From the NCBI GenBank assembly GCA_903926465.1, contig CAIYJE010000021.1, positions 1 to 64,000 on the forward strand: DNA of 64,000 bases, read 5' to 3'. This document shows, one piece after another, positions 8,217-17,611 of the stretch (positions are counted from its first letter, which is position 1; every line of letters begins with the position of its first letter). Below the pieces are notes generated by a model, which was given only the letters and a program-made list of their open reading frames with translations, was not told where the DNA came from and made no database searches. This stretch comes from an uncultured Planctomycetales bacterium (GTDB lineage Bacteria; Planctomycetota; Planctomycetia; Isosphaerales; Isosphaeraceae). Position numbers and translations under genes: made by a program.

Positions 8217-11200
8217 CTACTCGACCCCCTCCTGGTTGTGAATGTCTACTCGATCAGGCGAGTCCACACGCGCTAGCTTTGTGGCAGGCACGTGGATATC
8301 AGACCGACGCGCCAGCCGTGCGCCAAACCTGGCGAAAGATTTGACATATCCAAAAGCAAAGATGCCAAGCGTGGCACGGCTGAAACGTTGAATCAGTCTG
8401 GACTGGAAGAGGGTTGTGGACCCTACCCAGTCAATGACATAGAAAAAGACGGGGGTCAGAAAGATTCCGAATAGCGTGACACCAATCATTCCGTAAAGCA
8501 CGGTTGTCCCAAGCGTGCGCCGCATTTCGGCACCAGCGCCTTGGGCGAGGGTAAGCGGAACAACGCCAAGAATAAAAGCCAGCGAGGTCATGATGATGGG
8601 CCGCAACCTGAGGCGGCATGCTTCCAGAACAGCAGCCATACGGGGTGTGCCAGATTGTCGCTTGGACCGGGCGAACTCCACGATTAAAATTGCGTTCTTG
8701 CAAGCCAGCCCCACCAGAACCACGAAGCCGACCTGGGTGAAGATATTGATATCTTGACCGGCCACCTTGATCCCCTGGAGTGACCCAAGCAGGCAGAGGG
8801 GAACGACCAAGATCACGGCCAGCGGCATCGCCCAGCTCTCATACTGCGCGGCCAGGACCAGAAAGACCATCATGACGGCAAATCCAAAAACGATCATGGC
8901 CGTATTACCCGCCTGAAGTTCCAGGTAGGCGAGCTCGGTCCATTCAAAGGCCATCGATTCTGGCAGTCCGAGTTTGGTCTGTTCTTCCACCAATCGGATA
9001 GCCTGCCCTGAGCTGATTCCGGCTGCGGCGCTACCGTTGATGGGTGCGGCGGGATACATATTGTAACGCGTGAGAATGAGCGGTCCTGGCTCTTGTTTAA
9101 GTGTGCAAACGGCGGCAACCGGCACCATGGCACCAGACCGACTCCGCACCTTGAGCCGACTGATATCTTCAATCTGATTGCGTCGGGCTTGCCGGGCTTG
9201 AACAATGACCTGCCAGGTCCGGCTGAAGCGGTTGAAATCATTCACATAGAGTGAGCCGAGGTAGATCTGAAGCGTATCGAAAAGATTCTTGAGCTCAACA
9301 CCGTGCTGCATGGCCAGCTTACGATTGACATCGACAAAGATCTGAGGAACGTTGGCACGAAACACTGAGGAGTTTCCTACGAGCGGCTTGATTGCCGCTG
9401 GTAGGGATTGGCCAGGTGTCGCGACGGCTGACGATCCTGGTGCAGGGCTATTGGGCTGGCCATTTCCATCAATTGTGAGCGAGTTCAGACTTGCGGTGAG
9501 TTCATCGGCCGATTCCTGGAGATTACGGGATCCACTATCTCCACGATCCTCGACCATCAATCGGTAGCCGCCGGCTCGGCCCACCCCGCGTACGGGTGGC
9601 GGCGGAAGAACCTGGACATCCCCCTCGGGAACGAGAGCCGCAAGCTTACCTCTTAGTTTATTGGCAATGGCATCACTGGTGAGGTCCTTGGTCTCAAGCG
9701 GCTCTCGAACACCTGTCTTGGGGTCGACTTTGAGTTGGTCGATGTACAGTTTGGGATCGCGTCGGTGCTCGAATGTGTCAAGCATCACGAACATGGTTCC
9801 GAAATTGGATCCAAATGCACTGAGCAGCAAAGATTGACCAGAAACCGCCTGGGTGTGTTTGACCCCCGGAGTGCGACGACAGAGTTCTTCAACCTGCTTC
9901 ATCACTTCACGAGTGCGCTCGAGTGAGGCCGCATCTGGCAACTGAACGTTCAGAAGGAGATAGCCCATATCCTGAGATGGGATAAATCCCTTGGGGGTAC
10001 TGATGAACTCTTTGTAAGTGAAGTAAGAAAGGGCAAGGTACCCAAGTAGTACCACCAAGCTGCCCTTGAGCAAAAGCCAGACGGTTCCGGTGTAAGCGCG
10101 TGAACTCAGGTAAAAGAAGCGATTAAAGGCCGTGAAGAACAAACTGAGCAGCGTATTGAAAAGACGCCCAAGGGCAGCGCCGGCAAACGCCATGAGTGCA
10201 ATGGTCAGCCATCGGATAAGGTCTGGTGACGCAAAAGCAAGTAGCCCAGGGTCTGCGGCAAGCCGGGGACCAACCATACTGTAACCGAGCCACGCGAAGC
10301 CTATCACAAACGCCAACCGGGGCAGGGGGGCAGCACGCCGAGCTTGGTCCCTGGGTTTGAGCAAGAGGGCCGCAAGCGCAGGGCTAAGCGTGAGACTGTT
10401 AATTGCAGAGATGATGGTTGAGGTTGCAATCGTCAGCGCGAACTGGCGGAAGAACTGGCCAACGATTCCAGAAATAAATGCGCATGGAATGAAGACTGCG
10501 GAGAGCACCAGGCCGATGGCAATAACCGGCCCAGAGACTTCTTCCATGGCCCGAAATGTGGCGTTGCGTGGAGACAATCCCTCTTCGATGTGATGCTCAA
10601 CCGCCTCCACGACCACAATGGAATCATCGACCACAATTCCGATTGCCAGTACAAGCCCGAAGAGCGTGAGGTTATTGATACTGAAACCCATGATGGCCAT
10701 GACACCAAAGGTGCCGATAATTGCCACGGGAACGGCTACAAGAGGAATGATGGCCGATCGCCAGTTCTGGAGAAATAACAAAACCACGAGCGCCACCAGT
10801 ACAATGGCCTCGGTCAGTGTCTTGTAGACTTCGCCAATCGATTCTTCGATGAACGGTGTGGTGTCATAGCGAATCTCGGAACGGACCCCGGCTGGAAACT
10901 CTTTCTCAAGCTCGGCGATTCTGGACTTGATCGCTTTTGCGGTCTCAAGCGCATTGGCGTCAGGAAGTTGAAAGATTGCGAGACTGACCGAGGGAAGGCC
11001 ATTGACCCGGCAAGAGATGTCGAGATTTTTGGCACCCAGTTCCACGGTGGCAACATCTTTGAGCCGAACAACTCGCCCATCCCGCCCCTTCTTGACGATG
11101 ACCTCCCGAAATTGATCCACCTCTTTCAGGCGTCCCAAGGTGCGAATCGTGATCTGATTCGGTTGATCACCCTCAAAGGGGGGCTGGCCGATCTGGCCTG

Positions 11201-11852
11201 TGGCAACCTGGTTGTTCTGCTCGCGTAAGGCGTTCACCACGTCGTAAGCGGTCATTCCCCGGTGCGCAAGTTGGTCGGGATCAATCCAGACTCGCATGCT
11301 GAAATCTTGCTGACCAAGCATGAGCACGTCACTCACACCCGGAACCCTCAAGATTTCATCGCGAATCCGCAAATTCGCGAAGTTACTTAGATAAAACTGG
11401 TCGTAGGCTCCAGACGGGGAATTGAATGCGATCGCCAGTAAGATATCGGGCGACCGCTTCCTGGTGGTCACGCCCGCCTGCTTGATGACCGAAGGCAGCA
11501 TGGGCATGGCCAGAGCGACCCGGTTCTGCACAAGAACCTGCGCCATGTTCAGGTCCATGCCGTTCCGAAACGTGACCGTCAGGTTGTAAGAACCGTCATT
11601 GGTACATTGTGAAGACATGTAAAGCATGCCTTCCACACCGCTCACATACTGCTCGATTGGAGATGCGACGGTCTCGGCAACAACCTGCGCACTGGCGCCA
11701 GGGTAACGGCAATCGACCTGAACCGTGGGCGGTGCGATCTGCGGGTACATCGCCAGGGGGAGATTCTGCAGTCCAATCACCCCGCCAAGCGTGATCAAGA
11801 TCGATACCACAGCGGCCAGGATCGGGCGATCGATAAAATGACGAGAAATCAC
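8217..11852 (-). CDS. RND multidrug efflux pump, AcrB/HAE1 type (first of tandem pair)
   Basis: Paralogue of the downstream pump, 1211 residues from a GTG at 11852. The open frame runs back to a TTG at 11906, but from the GTG (VISRHFIDRPILA) it aligns residue for residue with the other pump through the TM4 aspartates (D409-D410), and GAGG lies just before it. TM10 lysine and TM11 arginine motifs are present. It carries the same kind of hydrophobic insert between TM6 and TM7. It also has extra loops in the second porter region (around LYIDQLKVDPKTG and a Pro/Ser/Ala-rich stretch near PNSPAPGSS) and a C-terminal cytoplasmic tail of about 60 residues absent from the paralogue. Two different RND genes behind one adaptor recall MdtBC/MuxBC, where both subunits build a mixed trimer; that is inference. 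Confidence 0.95.
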   Translation of the reverse strand: MISRHFIDRPILAAVVSILITLGGVIGLQNLPLAMYPQIAPPTVQVDCRYPGASAQVVAETVASPIEQYVSGVEGMLYMSSQCTNDGSYNLTVTFRNGMDLNMAQVLVQNRVALAMPMLPSVIKQAGVTTRKRSPDILLAIAFNSPSGAYDQFYLSNFANLRIRDEILRVPGVSDVLMLGQQDFSMRVWIDPDQLAHRGMTAYDVVNALREQNNQVATGQIGQPPFEGDQPNQITIRTLGRLKEVDQFREVIVKKGRDGRVVRLKDVATVELGAKNLDISCRVNGLPSVSLAIFQLPDANALETAKAIKSRIAELEKEFPAGVRSEIRYDTTPFIEESIGEVYKTLTEAIVLVALVVLLFLQNWRSAIIPLVAVPVAIIGTFGVMAIMGFSINNLTLFGLVLAIGIVVDDSIVVVEAVEHHIEEGLSPRNATFRAMEEVSGPVIAIGLVLSAVFIPCAFISGIVGQFFRQFALTIATSTIISAINSLTLSPALAALLLKPRDQARRAAPLPRLAFVIGFAWLGYSMVGPRLAADPGLLAFASPDLIRWLTIALMAFAGAALGRLFNTLLSLFFTAFNRFFYLSSRAYTGTVWLLLKGSLVVLLGYLALSYFTYKEFISTPKGFIPSQDMGYLLLNVQLPDAASLERTREVMKQVEELCRRTPGVKHTQAVSGQSLLLSAFGSNFGTMFVMLDTFEHRRDPKLYIDQLKVDPKTGVREPLETKDLTSDAIANKLRGKLAALVPEGDVQVLPPPPVRGVGRAGGYRLMVEDRGDSGSRNLQESADELTASLNSLTIDGNGQPNSPAPGSSAVATPGQSLPAAIKPLVGNSSVFRANVPQIFVDVNRKLAMQHGVELKNLFDTLQIYLGSLYVNDFNRFSRTWQVIVQARQARRNQIEDISRLKVRSRSGAMVPVAAVCTLKQEPGPLILTRYNMYPAAPINGSAAAGISSGQAIRLVEEQTKLGLPESMAFEWTELAYLELQAGNTAMIVFGFAVMMVFLVLAAQYESWAMPLAVILVVPLCLLGSLQGIKVAGQDINIFTQVGFVVLVGLACKNAILIVEFARSKRQSGTPRMAAVLEACRLRLRPIIMTSLAFILGVVPLTLAQGAGAEMRRTLGTTVLYGMIGVTLFGIFLTPVFFYVIDWVGSTTLFQSRLIQRFSRATLGIFAFGYVKSFARFGARLARRSDIHVPATKLARVDSPDRVDIHNQEGVE

Positions 11853-11956
11853 GCCTCTGTCCTTTGAACGGAACTCAAATTTCCACCCCCCTCGCAACCG
11901 GTGCAATTGCGTTATCTACAGGAGATAACACGGACTTGGGCGTGAACTTCGGGCCG

Positions 11957-13417
11957 TCAGCGAGGTGATGCCGGTGACAAAGCCGCCGGGGGCGGGGTGG
12001 TTGAGCCGGCAGCAGGCACGCTTTGGGGCAGAACCGCAGGTGCAGGTGCGGCGGAGGCTGCATCCTTGGAGGGAGTAGCTGGAACCACTACGGCGGTTCG
12101 AGCAGGTTTTCCAACCTCATCCATAGGCACCAGGTCGCGAGAAATCGCGAGTTCCTGCCCGCGCCTGACCCTCTGCATCCCTTTCACCACAATGGGCGTG
12201 TTTTCGTCCAGCGTCCAGCTTCCATCTTCGGGTTCCACGGCCACCAGACCTTCGTGGTTCTTGCCCAATTTTATGTAGCGGGCCACTGCGGTCTTCTTGG
12301 GAGTGGACGTTGGATTTCCATCTTTATCCGTTTGAAACACGATCTTGCCCAATTTATCCTTCAGATCGTCGATCACGAATATGAACTTGCGGTCGAGGTC
12401 ATTGTTCACAGCCTGTTCTGCAATCAAGAGTGCGTTATGAGGCTCGCCCACTCTCAGATGCACCTTCATGAACATCCCTGGAGAGAGCAGATATTCACGC
12501 GTGCCCGGAATCCGCTCATTGGCAATCGTACCCCGAACCCGCAGGGTCCCAGAACTCGCATCGAGCGTATTGTCACTGAAGTCGACGCTGGAGGCGATTG
12601 AGAACGAGTCATCGTCGGCCGGGCTCGCTTGAATCTGCACCGGCGATTCGGGTGTTACTTTGAGAGTGCCCGCTTTGATGGCGCGGCGAAGCCTGAGCAC
12701 GGTTGGCTCATCAATGTCAAAAGTGATGTACAGGTTCTCAAGGTCGATGAGCGTTGTCAGCGGTGTGGTATTGGCCTGAACCATGTTCCCAGGATCGACC
12801 ATCCGTTTACTGGCTCGCATGGTCTTGGACAAGCGCGGAGCGTCTGTCAGGCTGTGTGGGGTTGGATCATCAGGGAGCGACGTCACGTCGGTCCATTTCA
12901 GGTTCAGAAGTGCGATCTTGAGGGCGGCTTCGGCAATTTCAACCGAGGCCACACCTTCATCGAGATCTCCTTTGAACTTATCGAATTCTTCACGACTGAT
13001 TGCGCTTTTACGGATATTGGCCTGTGCCCGGCTGTAGTCATACTCAAGGCGACGTTTGTGTGCCTGGGCCTGTTCAAGCATGGCCTCGGATCTTTTGACC
13101 TCGGCCTCGAACGGTTCGGGATCGACCTTGAAAAGAGGCTGAGACGTGTCGACATCCTCGCCATCTTTAAAAAGTTGCCTCAGGAGCAAACCAGAGACTC
13201 GCGGCCGGATCTCGACAAACCGATACCCCTCGGTTCGACCCGGAAACTCTTCGTAATCTACGACCATTCTTTTGACAGGCCGGCCCACTTCGACCTGCGG
13301 AGCCTTGGCGGTAGGAGGTCCGCCTCCCGATCCAGTCGGGGTCCCGCTGGGCCAGCAACCAGGCACAGCCATGGTCAAAAGGGCCACGATCAGCGTGATG
13401 GCACATCGTTGATACAT
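11957..13417 (-). CDS. RND efflux membrane-fusion lipoprotein (AcrA/MexA-like)
   Basis: Periplasmic adaptor of 486 residues joining the inner-membrane pump to an outer-membrane channel. The N-terminus is a lipoprotein signal with cysteine after TMAVPG, so it should be lipid-anchored. A lipoyl half-motif (VEIRPRVSGLLLRQLFKDGE) is followed by a coiled-coil alpha-hairpin (about 110-175), a second lipoyl half, a beta-barrel domain (SSGTLRVRGTIANER) and a membrane-proximal domain. The last 50 residues are Pro/Ala-rich and low complexity, which is unusual. It lies 61 bases after tetR and about 100 before the first RND gene, so it belongs to the operon. Confidence 0.93.
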   Translation of the reverse strand: MYQRCAITLIVALLTMAVPGCWPSGTPTGSGGGPPTAKAPQVEVGRPVKRMVVDYEEFPGRTEGYRFVEIRPRVSGLLLRQLFKDGEDVDTSQPLFKVDPEPFEAEVKRSEAMLEQAQAHKRRLEYDYSRAQANIRKSAISREEFDKFKGDLDEGVASVEIAEAALKIALLNLKWTDVTSLPDDPTPHSLTDAPRLSKTMRASKRMVDPGNMVQANTTPLTTLIDLENLYITFDIDEPTVLRLRRAIKAGTLKVTPESPVQIQASPADDDSFSIASSVDFSDNTLDASSGTLRVRGTIANERIPGTREYLLSPGMFMKVHLRVGEPHNALLIAEQAVNNDLDRKFIFVIDDLKDKLGKIVFQTDKDGNPTSTPKKTAVARYIKLGKNHEGLVAVEPEDGSWTLDENTPIVVKGMQRVRRGQELAISRDLVPMDEVGKPARTAVVVPATPSKDAASAAPAPAVLPQSVPAAGSTTPPPAALSPASPR

Positions 13418-13478
13418 GGTTCAGAAATCTCTGGGGCTCTGCCATCTGCCGAAATCAGGTTCGCCAGATGGGCAAGAT

Positions 13479-14189
13479 TCAAGCTGGGTCAAGGATAGGA
13501 GCAGGCGGGACTTCCGCCTGGAGGCTGCGTTCAATACCCGAGTGACCAGGCGTCTGTTCGTGCTCACGTGCAGATCGTTCGGATTGACTCAGAATTCCGG
13601 AGAGAACCACATCCAGAATGTTGGCCGCCTGGACCTCTGGGCTGGATTCTCGAACGGCGAAGTAATTCAGGAAGATGGTTCCATACAACAAATCTCCCAC
13701 CACGTCGGTAATTCGATCAGGCGCAATGTCTCGGATGCGACCGGCTGAAATCAGGGATTTGAAGATTTCGCGCCAGCGCTGAATGTTTCGTTCACGGTGC
13801 TCAAAGTAGGACGGCCTCGAACGATTCTTGAACTGGGCCCGCTCTTGGATGAGCAACTCCACGTATTCCGGGTGTTCCGCGAAAAACTGGAGGAAGCACC
13901 GCACGGCCTCGCACCACTGGTCGATTGGATCTTGAAGCTTTGAAACAGACTCTTCGATCCGCGTCCCAAGCCGAACCATCACCCGGTCTGCCGCTGCCAG
14001 GAAAAGGTCACGCTTGCTGGGAAAGTGACGATAAATCGTCCCCTTACCGATCCCAAGCTTCTCTGCGACCACCTGCGTGAGACACTCGGTATACCCATGC
14101 TCAGCAAAAAGCTCGGTAGCGGCATCGAGAATCTCTTCTCGACGACTTTGAGCAACTGCCCTACGTACATTGGTGTCAGGATGATCCAT
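13479..14189 (-). CDS. TetR/AcrR-family transcriptional regulator of the efflux operon
   Basis: Protein of 236 residues. Its N-terminal TetR helix-turn-helix (RREEILDAATELFAEHGYTE, then GIGKGTIYRHFPSKRDLFLA) is typical; the C-terminal ligand domain is variable as expected. The open frame reaches 14288, but the ATG at 14189 (MDHPDTN) gives a normal family length and keeps the operator palindrome outside the gene. It heads an operon with the membrane-fusion protein and two RND pumps, the classical arrangement for a drug-responsive repressor. There is no recognisable Shine-Dalgarno before 14189, so the start is likely but not proven. Confidence 0.9.
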   Translation of the reverse strand: MDHPDTNVRRAVAQSRREEILDAATELFAEHGYTECLTQVVAEKLGIGKGTIYRHFPSKRDLFLAAADRVMVRLGTRIEESVSKLQDPIDQWCEAVRCFLQFFAEHPEYVELLIQERAQFKNRSRPSYFEHRERNIQRWREIFKSLISAGRIRDIAPDRITDVVGDLLYGTIFLNYFAVRESSPEVQAANILDVVLSGILSQSERSAREHEQTPGHSGIERSLQAEVPPAPILDPA

Positions 14190-14232
14190 TGCAGAGAAGC
14201 ACGAGCTTGGAGTGGAGCAGGCGAAAGTTTCA

Positions 14233-14248
14233 GACTGACCAGTCAGTC
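14233..14248. promoter_or_regulatory. TetR-type operator palindrome
   Basis: GACTGAC-CA-GTCAGTC on the plus strand: perfect 7-base arms around a 2-base centre. It is placed 44 bases before the tetR ATG and just downstream of the -10 element, so a bound dimer would block initiation. Tight palindromes of this TGAC-type core are common TetR-family sites. No second copy is visible before the membrane-fusion gene, so one operator probably controls all four genes. Confidence 0.7.
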
Positions 14249-14252
14249 CTAA

Positions 14253-14281
14253 GCGTAACGACGGTCGAATCGTCTTGTCAA
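14253..14281 (-). promoter_or_regulatory. Promoter of the tetR-efflux operon
   Basis: On the minus strand TTGACA (14281-14276), a 17-base spacer and TTACGC (14258-14253). The -35 is perfect, the -10 weak. The operator follows within five bases. Confidence 0.55.
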
Positions 14282-15104
14282 GTTGCAAAGCTGAACAGAG
14301 TTTAACGACTAATGGCCCAATATCGGCTTACAAAGGCGGCTATCCGCAAGTATTAAAGCTCAAAGCGTTCCCCGATGCGGCATTCGCCCTGTTTCAAGCA
14401 GCCTTGCCCGCACATTGGGCACAAGATCGGCAAGCTCTCACTCTCGCTCCAAGGCTCTGAAAGGAGAACCCTGCCAATAGACAGACGGATTACGTTTTTT
14501 TGGGGATCTAATCAACCCAGGCACAAGAACTGCTCATACGCTGGGAAACTGATCATTGAGAAAAGCAATTACGGGCGGCCAAAACGATTTCAGCCAGGTT
14601 GTGCAGGAGATTTGAGCCATGAGATGGGAATGCGAGCGGTTCGGAGCCGTCACGGTAGGAGTGCAGGCGATTCCCAATTCGAAATCCGGTCACTCTGAAC
14701 TTCAGGTGGTTCCGTGGGGCTCGTGGTGTTCTTCGGGCTGTTCTCGCGCGTACCGTCTTTGAGTCAGACTGGTATCATTCGATTCAGTCTCAATCTCAAA
14801 GTGTTTGAAGGCTCTGGGTCGTGTAACCAAGACAATTGCTTTCTCACTCAAGTTTTTGTGATGTTTAAACTTCAATGCTTGAAGATTTCATCCCTACTTG
14901 GGTTCACTCCTAGCTTGGTTACTTTAGCAATCGGTTGGGAATTGCGACCGCAGCCTACGGATGTCGCGACTGTTGATGAATTTTCGGTTCGAGTTTCACC
15001 TCTTGTTCCCCGTACACATTATCGCTGGTCAGAGAAAGGCCATGGCATGATCGTTCGGAAGGAATCTCTCACAACTTCTAAACCAGCGCTCGGGGGAGCA
15101 GTTC
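14282..15104. other. Divergent gap between efflux operon and amidoligase cluster
   Basis: About 820 bases without a convincing gene. The plus-strand frames here (14375-14698, 14714-15112) have no family resemblance, no ribosome-binding site and unusual composition. A small palindrome CTTCAA-TGC-TTGAAG lies at 14870-14884. GGGGGAG at the end of the stretch is the ribosome-binding site for the ATP-grasp gene. The promoter of that operon must be here but I cannot point to a good pair. Confidence 0.5.
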
Positions 15105-16586
15105 ATGTCTAATGACGGCTCTCTCTCTCAGGATGACGCTTTTCTTTTTGGATCTTACGAGTGCCACGAACGATCGTGGGATGAAATATTCCAGACGGAC
15201 GGTCGTCCGCAACCACACTCCAAGGTCCTACTCGATTGCCTCTCGGATTTGACGACATCAACGTTTTTTGAACGACGAGCTCTCGCCGATCTGGTTTTCA
15301 TCAACCAGGGAATTACCTTTTCGGTTTACTCAGACCGACGGGGTGTTGAGAAGATCTTTCCGTTCGACCTCGTCCCACGACCGGTTGGCGGTGAACAGTG
15401 GGATCGAATTGAGGCGGGTCTCAACCAAAGAATTCACGCGCTCAACCTTTTCCTTCACGATATCTACCACGATCAGCGAATTCTCAAAGAGGGAGTAGTT
15501 CCCAGCGATCTGGTGCTGGAATCCAAGGGATATCGCCCAGAGATGGAAGGGTTCACGCCGCCTGGAGGTCAGTACCTTCATGTGGTGGGAACCGATCTGA
15601 TCCGGGATCCGTCTGGGGAATTCCTGGTTCTGGAGGATAATGGCCGAACTCCCTCGGGCGTAAGCTACGTTCTAGAAAACCGCGTGGTGATGAAGAAGGT
15701 TTACCCTCAACTGTTTCAGCAGTGCAGGGTGAGGCGGGTAGAGGACTATCCGCTTCAGTTGAGAAACGCTCTCAGTTCCGTTGCGCCTGAAGGGGCCTCG
15801 GAACCACCGTGCATTGTGTTGCTTTCTCCTGGCCCCTACAACTCTGCGTACTTTGAGCACAGCTTCCTGGCCCGCCACATGGGAATTGAGCTGGTGTTCG
15901 GCCGAGACCTGTTTGTTCATAACAACCGGGTCTTCCTGGGAACCACCAGGGGACCGCAGCAAGTGGATGTCATCTACCGGCGGCTGGACGATGACTTTCT
16001 CGACCCAAATGCGTTCCGCGCAGACTCGGTTCTGGGTGTTCCTGACCTGATGAAAGCGTATCGAGCGGGCAACGTTACCCTTGCCAACGCCGTTGGAACC
16101 GGGGTGGCCGACGATAAGGCGATTTATCCGTTTGTTGAAGACATGATTCGCTTTTATCTGTCAGAGAATGCAATCCTTCATAACGTACCCACCTACATCT
16201 GTGCCCGTCCCAAGGATCTCGCTTACGTTCTGGAGCATCTCGACAGTCTCGTCGTCAAAGCGGTGAACGAATCGGGCGGCTATGGCATGTTGATGGGCCC
16301 TTCCTCTACCAAAGAACAACAACAGGAGTTCGCGGAAAAGTTACGGGCGAACCCCAGAAATTATATCGCACAGCCTGTCGTTAGCCTGTCCACATGCCCA
16401 ACCTGGACAGACGAGGGGCTTGCTCCCCGGCATGTGGATTTACGCCCCTACATCGTGAGTGGCAAGGACCGCTGGGTTCTGCCTGGCGGCCTCACACGCA
16501 CGGCACTTGTCAAGGGTTCGCTCGTCGTGAACTCAAGCCAGGGCGGTGGAAGTAAAGACACCTGGGTTATGGAGACACGTCCTTGA
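15105..16586 (+). CDS. Circularly permuted type-2 ATP-grasp protein (stand-alone)
   Basis: Predicted ATP-dependent carboxylate-amine ligase of 493 residues, the family known as CP_ATPgrasp_2 (old DUF404/DUF407, COG2308). Diagnostic stretches are GRTPSGVSYVLENR, YNSAYFEHSFLARHMG, VIYRRLDDDFLDP, NVTLANAVGTGVADDK, the nucleotide-loop region VVKAVNESGGYGMLMG near residue 385 and the conserved end SSQGGGSKDTWV. Enzymes of this class would join a carboxylate to an amine using ATP; the substrate is unknown. ATG preceded by GGGGGAG. It shares a TTGA stop-start overlap with the alpha-E gene, showing translational coupling. The fused gene at 21203 repeats the same two domains in one chain. Confidence 0.93.
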   Translation: MSNDGSLSQDDAFLFGSYECHERSWDEIFQTDGRPQPHSKVLLDCLSDLTTSTFFERRALADLVFINQGITFSVYSDRRGVEKIFPFDLVPRPVGGEQWDRIEAGLNQRIHALNLFLHDIYHDQRILKEGVVPSDLVLESKGYRPEMEGFTPPGGQYLHVVGTDLIRDPSGEFLVLEDNGRTPSGVSYVLENRVVMKKVYPQLFQQCRVRRVEDYPLQLRNALSSVAPEGASEPPCIVLLSPGPYNSAYFEHSFLARHMGIELVFGRDLFVHNNRVFLGTTRGPQQVDVIYRRLDDDFLDPNAFRADSVLGVPDLMKAYRAGNVTLANAVGTGVADDKAIYPFVEDMIRFYLSENAILHNVPTYICARPKDLAYVLEHLDSLVVKAVNESGGYGMLMGPSSTKEQQQEFAEKLRANPRNYIAQPVVSLSTCPTWTDEGLAPRHVDLRPYIVSGKDRWVLPGGLTRTALVKGSLVVNSSQGGGSKDTWVMETRP

Positions 16587-17584
16587 TTTCACGGGTTGCA
16601 GAACACTGTTACTGGATGAGCCGGTACCTGGAACGGGCCGAGAACACCGCGCGTGTTCTTGAGGTGAACCAGACCCTTCTACTCGACTTTCCCATTCCTA
16701 TGGAACAGCAATGGGTTCCGCTGCTGATTATCAGCGGTATTCATGACTATACCGGCGATCCAGATGGGGAAGCGGTTCAGAACCACATGACCTGGGATCT
16801 GGACAATCCCAGCAGTATCATCTCATCAATTAGCGCAGCTCGGGAGAATGCCAGAAACATCCGGGAAGTGATCAGCGCTGACGCCTGGGAGCGATTGAAT
16901 TACTACTACCTGTGGATTAACAGCCCGGGGGCACTTGAGCTTTATTCTTACAATCGAAGTGAGTTCTACAACCGCATCAAACGAATCAACCAAGTGATTT
17001 ATGGGATCTCCGAAGGAACGATGTCTCACGGAGAGGCGTGGGAGTTTTATTTGCTTGGTAAATACCTGGAACGCGGGTGTCAGACCGCACGCATTCTGGA
17101 TGTCAAATATCACATGTTGCTTCCCAGGACCGAGCAGATTGGCACCCCCATTGATAATGCGCACTGGGTGGCTATTTTGATGAGTTGCTCAGGTTATGAG
17201 CCATTCCACAAACAGCGGCCTGGTACAGATCCTGGAATCTCGGTTGCCGACTTCTTGATCTTTGACTCGATCTTTCCACGCTCTGTTCGCTTTTGTCTGA
17301 ACAAGTGCCTTTTGGCGGCACATGCCATTTCTGGTCGGCCGTTGAATCGACCAGGTAACGAACCAGAGCAACAGCTCAACATGCTGGTGAGCTGGCTCAA
17401 TCTCATAAGGATCGAAGAGGTTGTCCAGTCCGGGCTCCACGAAGCCCTGACCGATGTCATTGATCGTACGCACGCCATTGGCAAGGCGATCCATGGTGCC
17501 TACTTCACTTTGGGAATGCGCCAAAGCCTTGGGTTAGCGTCAATCTCGACCCAATCATCGGCAACTCTGGTGAGTTTAGCCTGA
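16583..17584 (+). CDS. Alpha-E domain protein (DUF403)
   Basis: All-helical protein of 333 residues with the characteristic N-terminus ISRVAEHCYWMSRYLERAEN, Pfam Alpha-E (COG2307). The family has no established biochemistry; it nearly always sits beside or is fused to the circularly permuted ATP-grasp ligase and is thought to be its partner. The start is a TTG overlapping the TGA of the ATP-grasp gene by four bases; no ATG fits the conserved N-terminus. A terminator-like hairpin follows at 17612, before the next gene of the cluster. Confidence 0.92.
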   Translation: MISRVAEHCYWMSRYLERAENTARVLEVNQTLLLDFPIPMEQQWVPLLIISGIHDYTGDPDGEAVQNHMTWDLDNPSSIISSISAARENARNIREVISADAWERLNYYYLWINSPGALELYSYNRSEFYNRIKRINQVIYGISEGTMSHGEAWEFYLLGKYLERGCQTARILDVKYHMLLPRTEQIGTPIDNAHWVAILMSCSGYEPFHKQRPGTDPGISVADFLIFDSIFPRSVRFCLNKCLLAAHAISGRPLNRPGNEPEQQLNMLVSWLNLIRIEEVVQSGLHEALTDVIDRTHAIGKAIHGAYFTLGMRQSLGLASISTQSSATLVSLA

Positions 17585-17611
17585 TTGCAACAACGATCCG
17601 TTTGGAGGTCT

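Noticed and set aside
11853-11906. TTG start giving 18 extra residues on the first RND pump
   Set aside because: Residue-by-residue alignment with the paralogue and a GAGG site support the GTG at 11852.
12629-13498. 289-codon plus-strand frame
   Set aside because: Antisense of the membrane-fusion lipoprotein, which is well supported.
14714-15112. 132-codon plus-strand open frame before the ATP-grasp gene
   Set aside because: No family resemblance, no ribosome-binding site and it runs into the start of the real gene in another frame.
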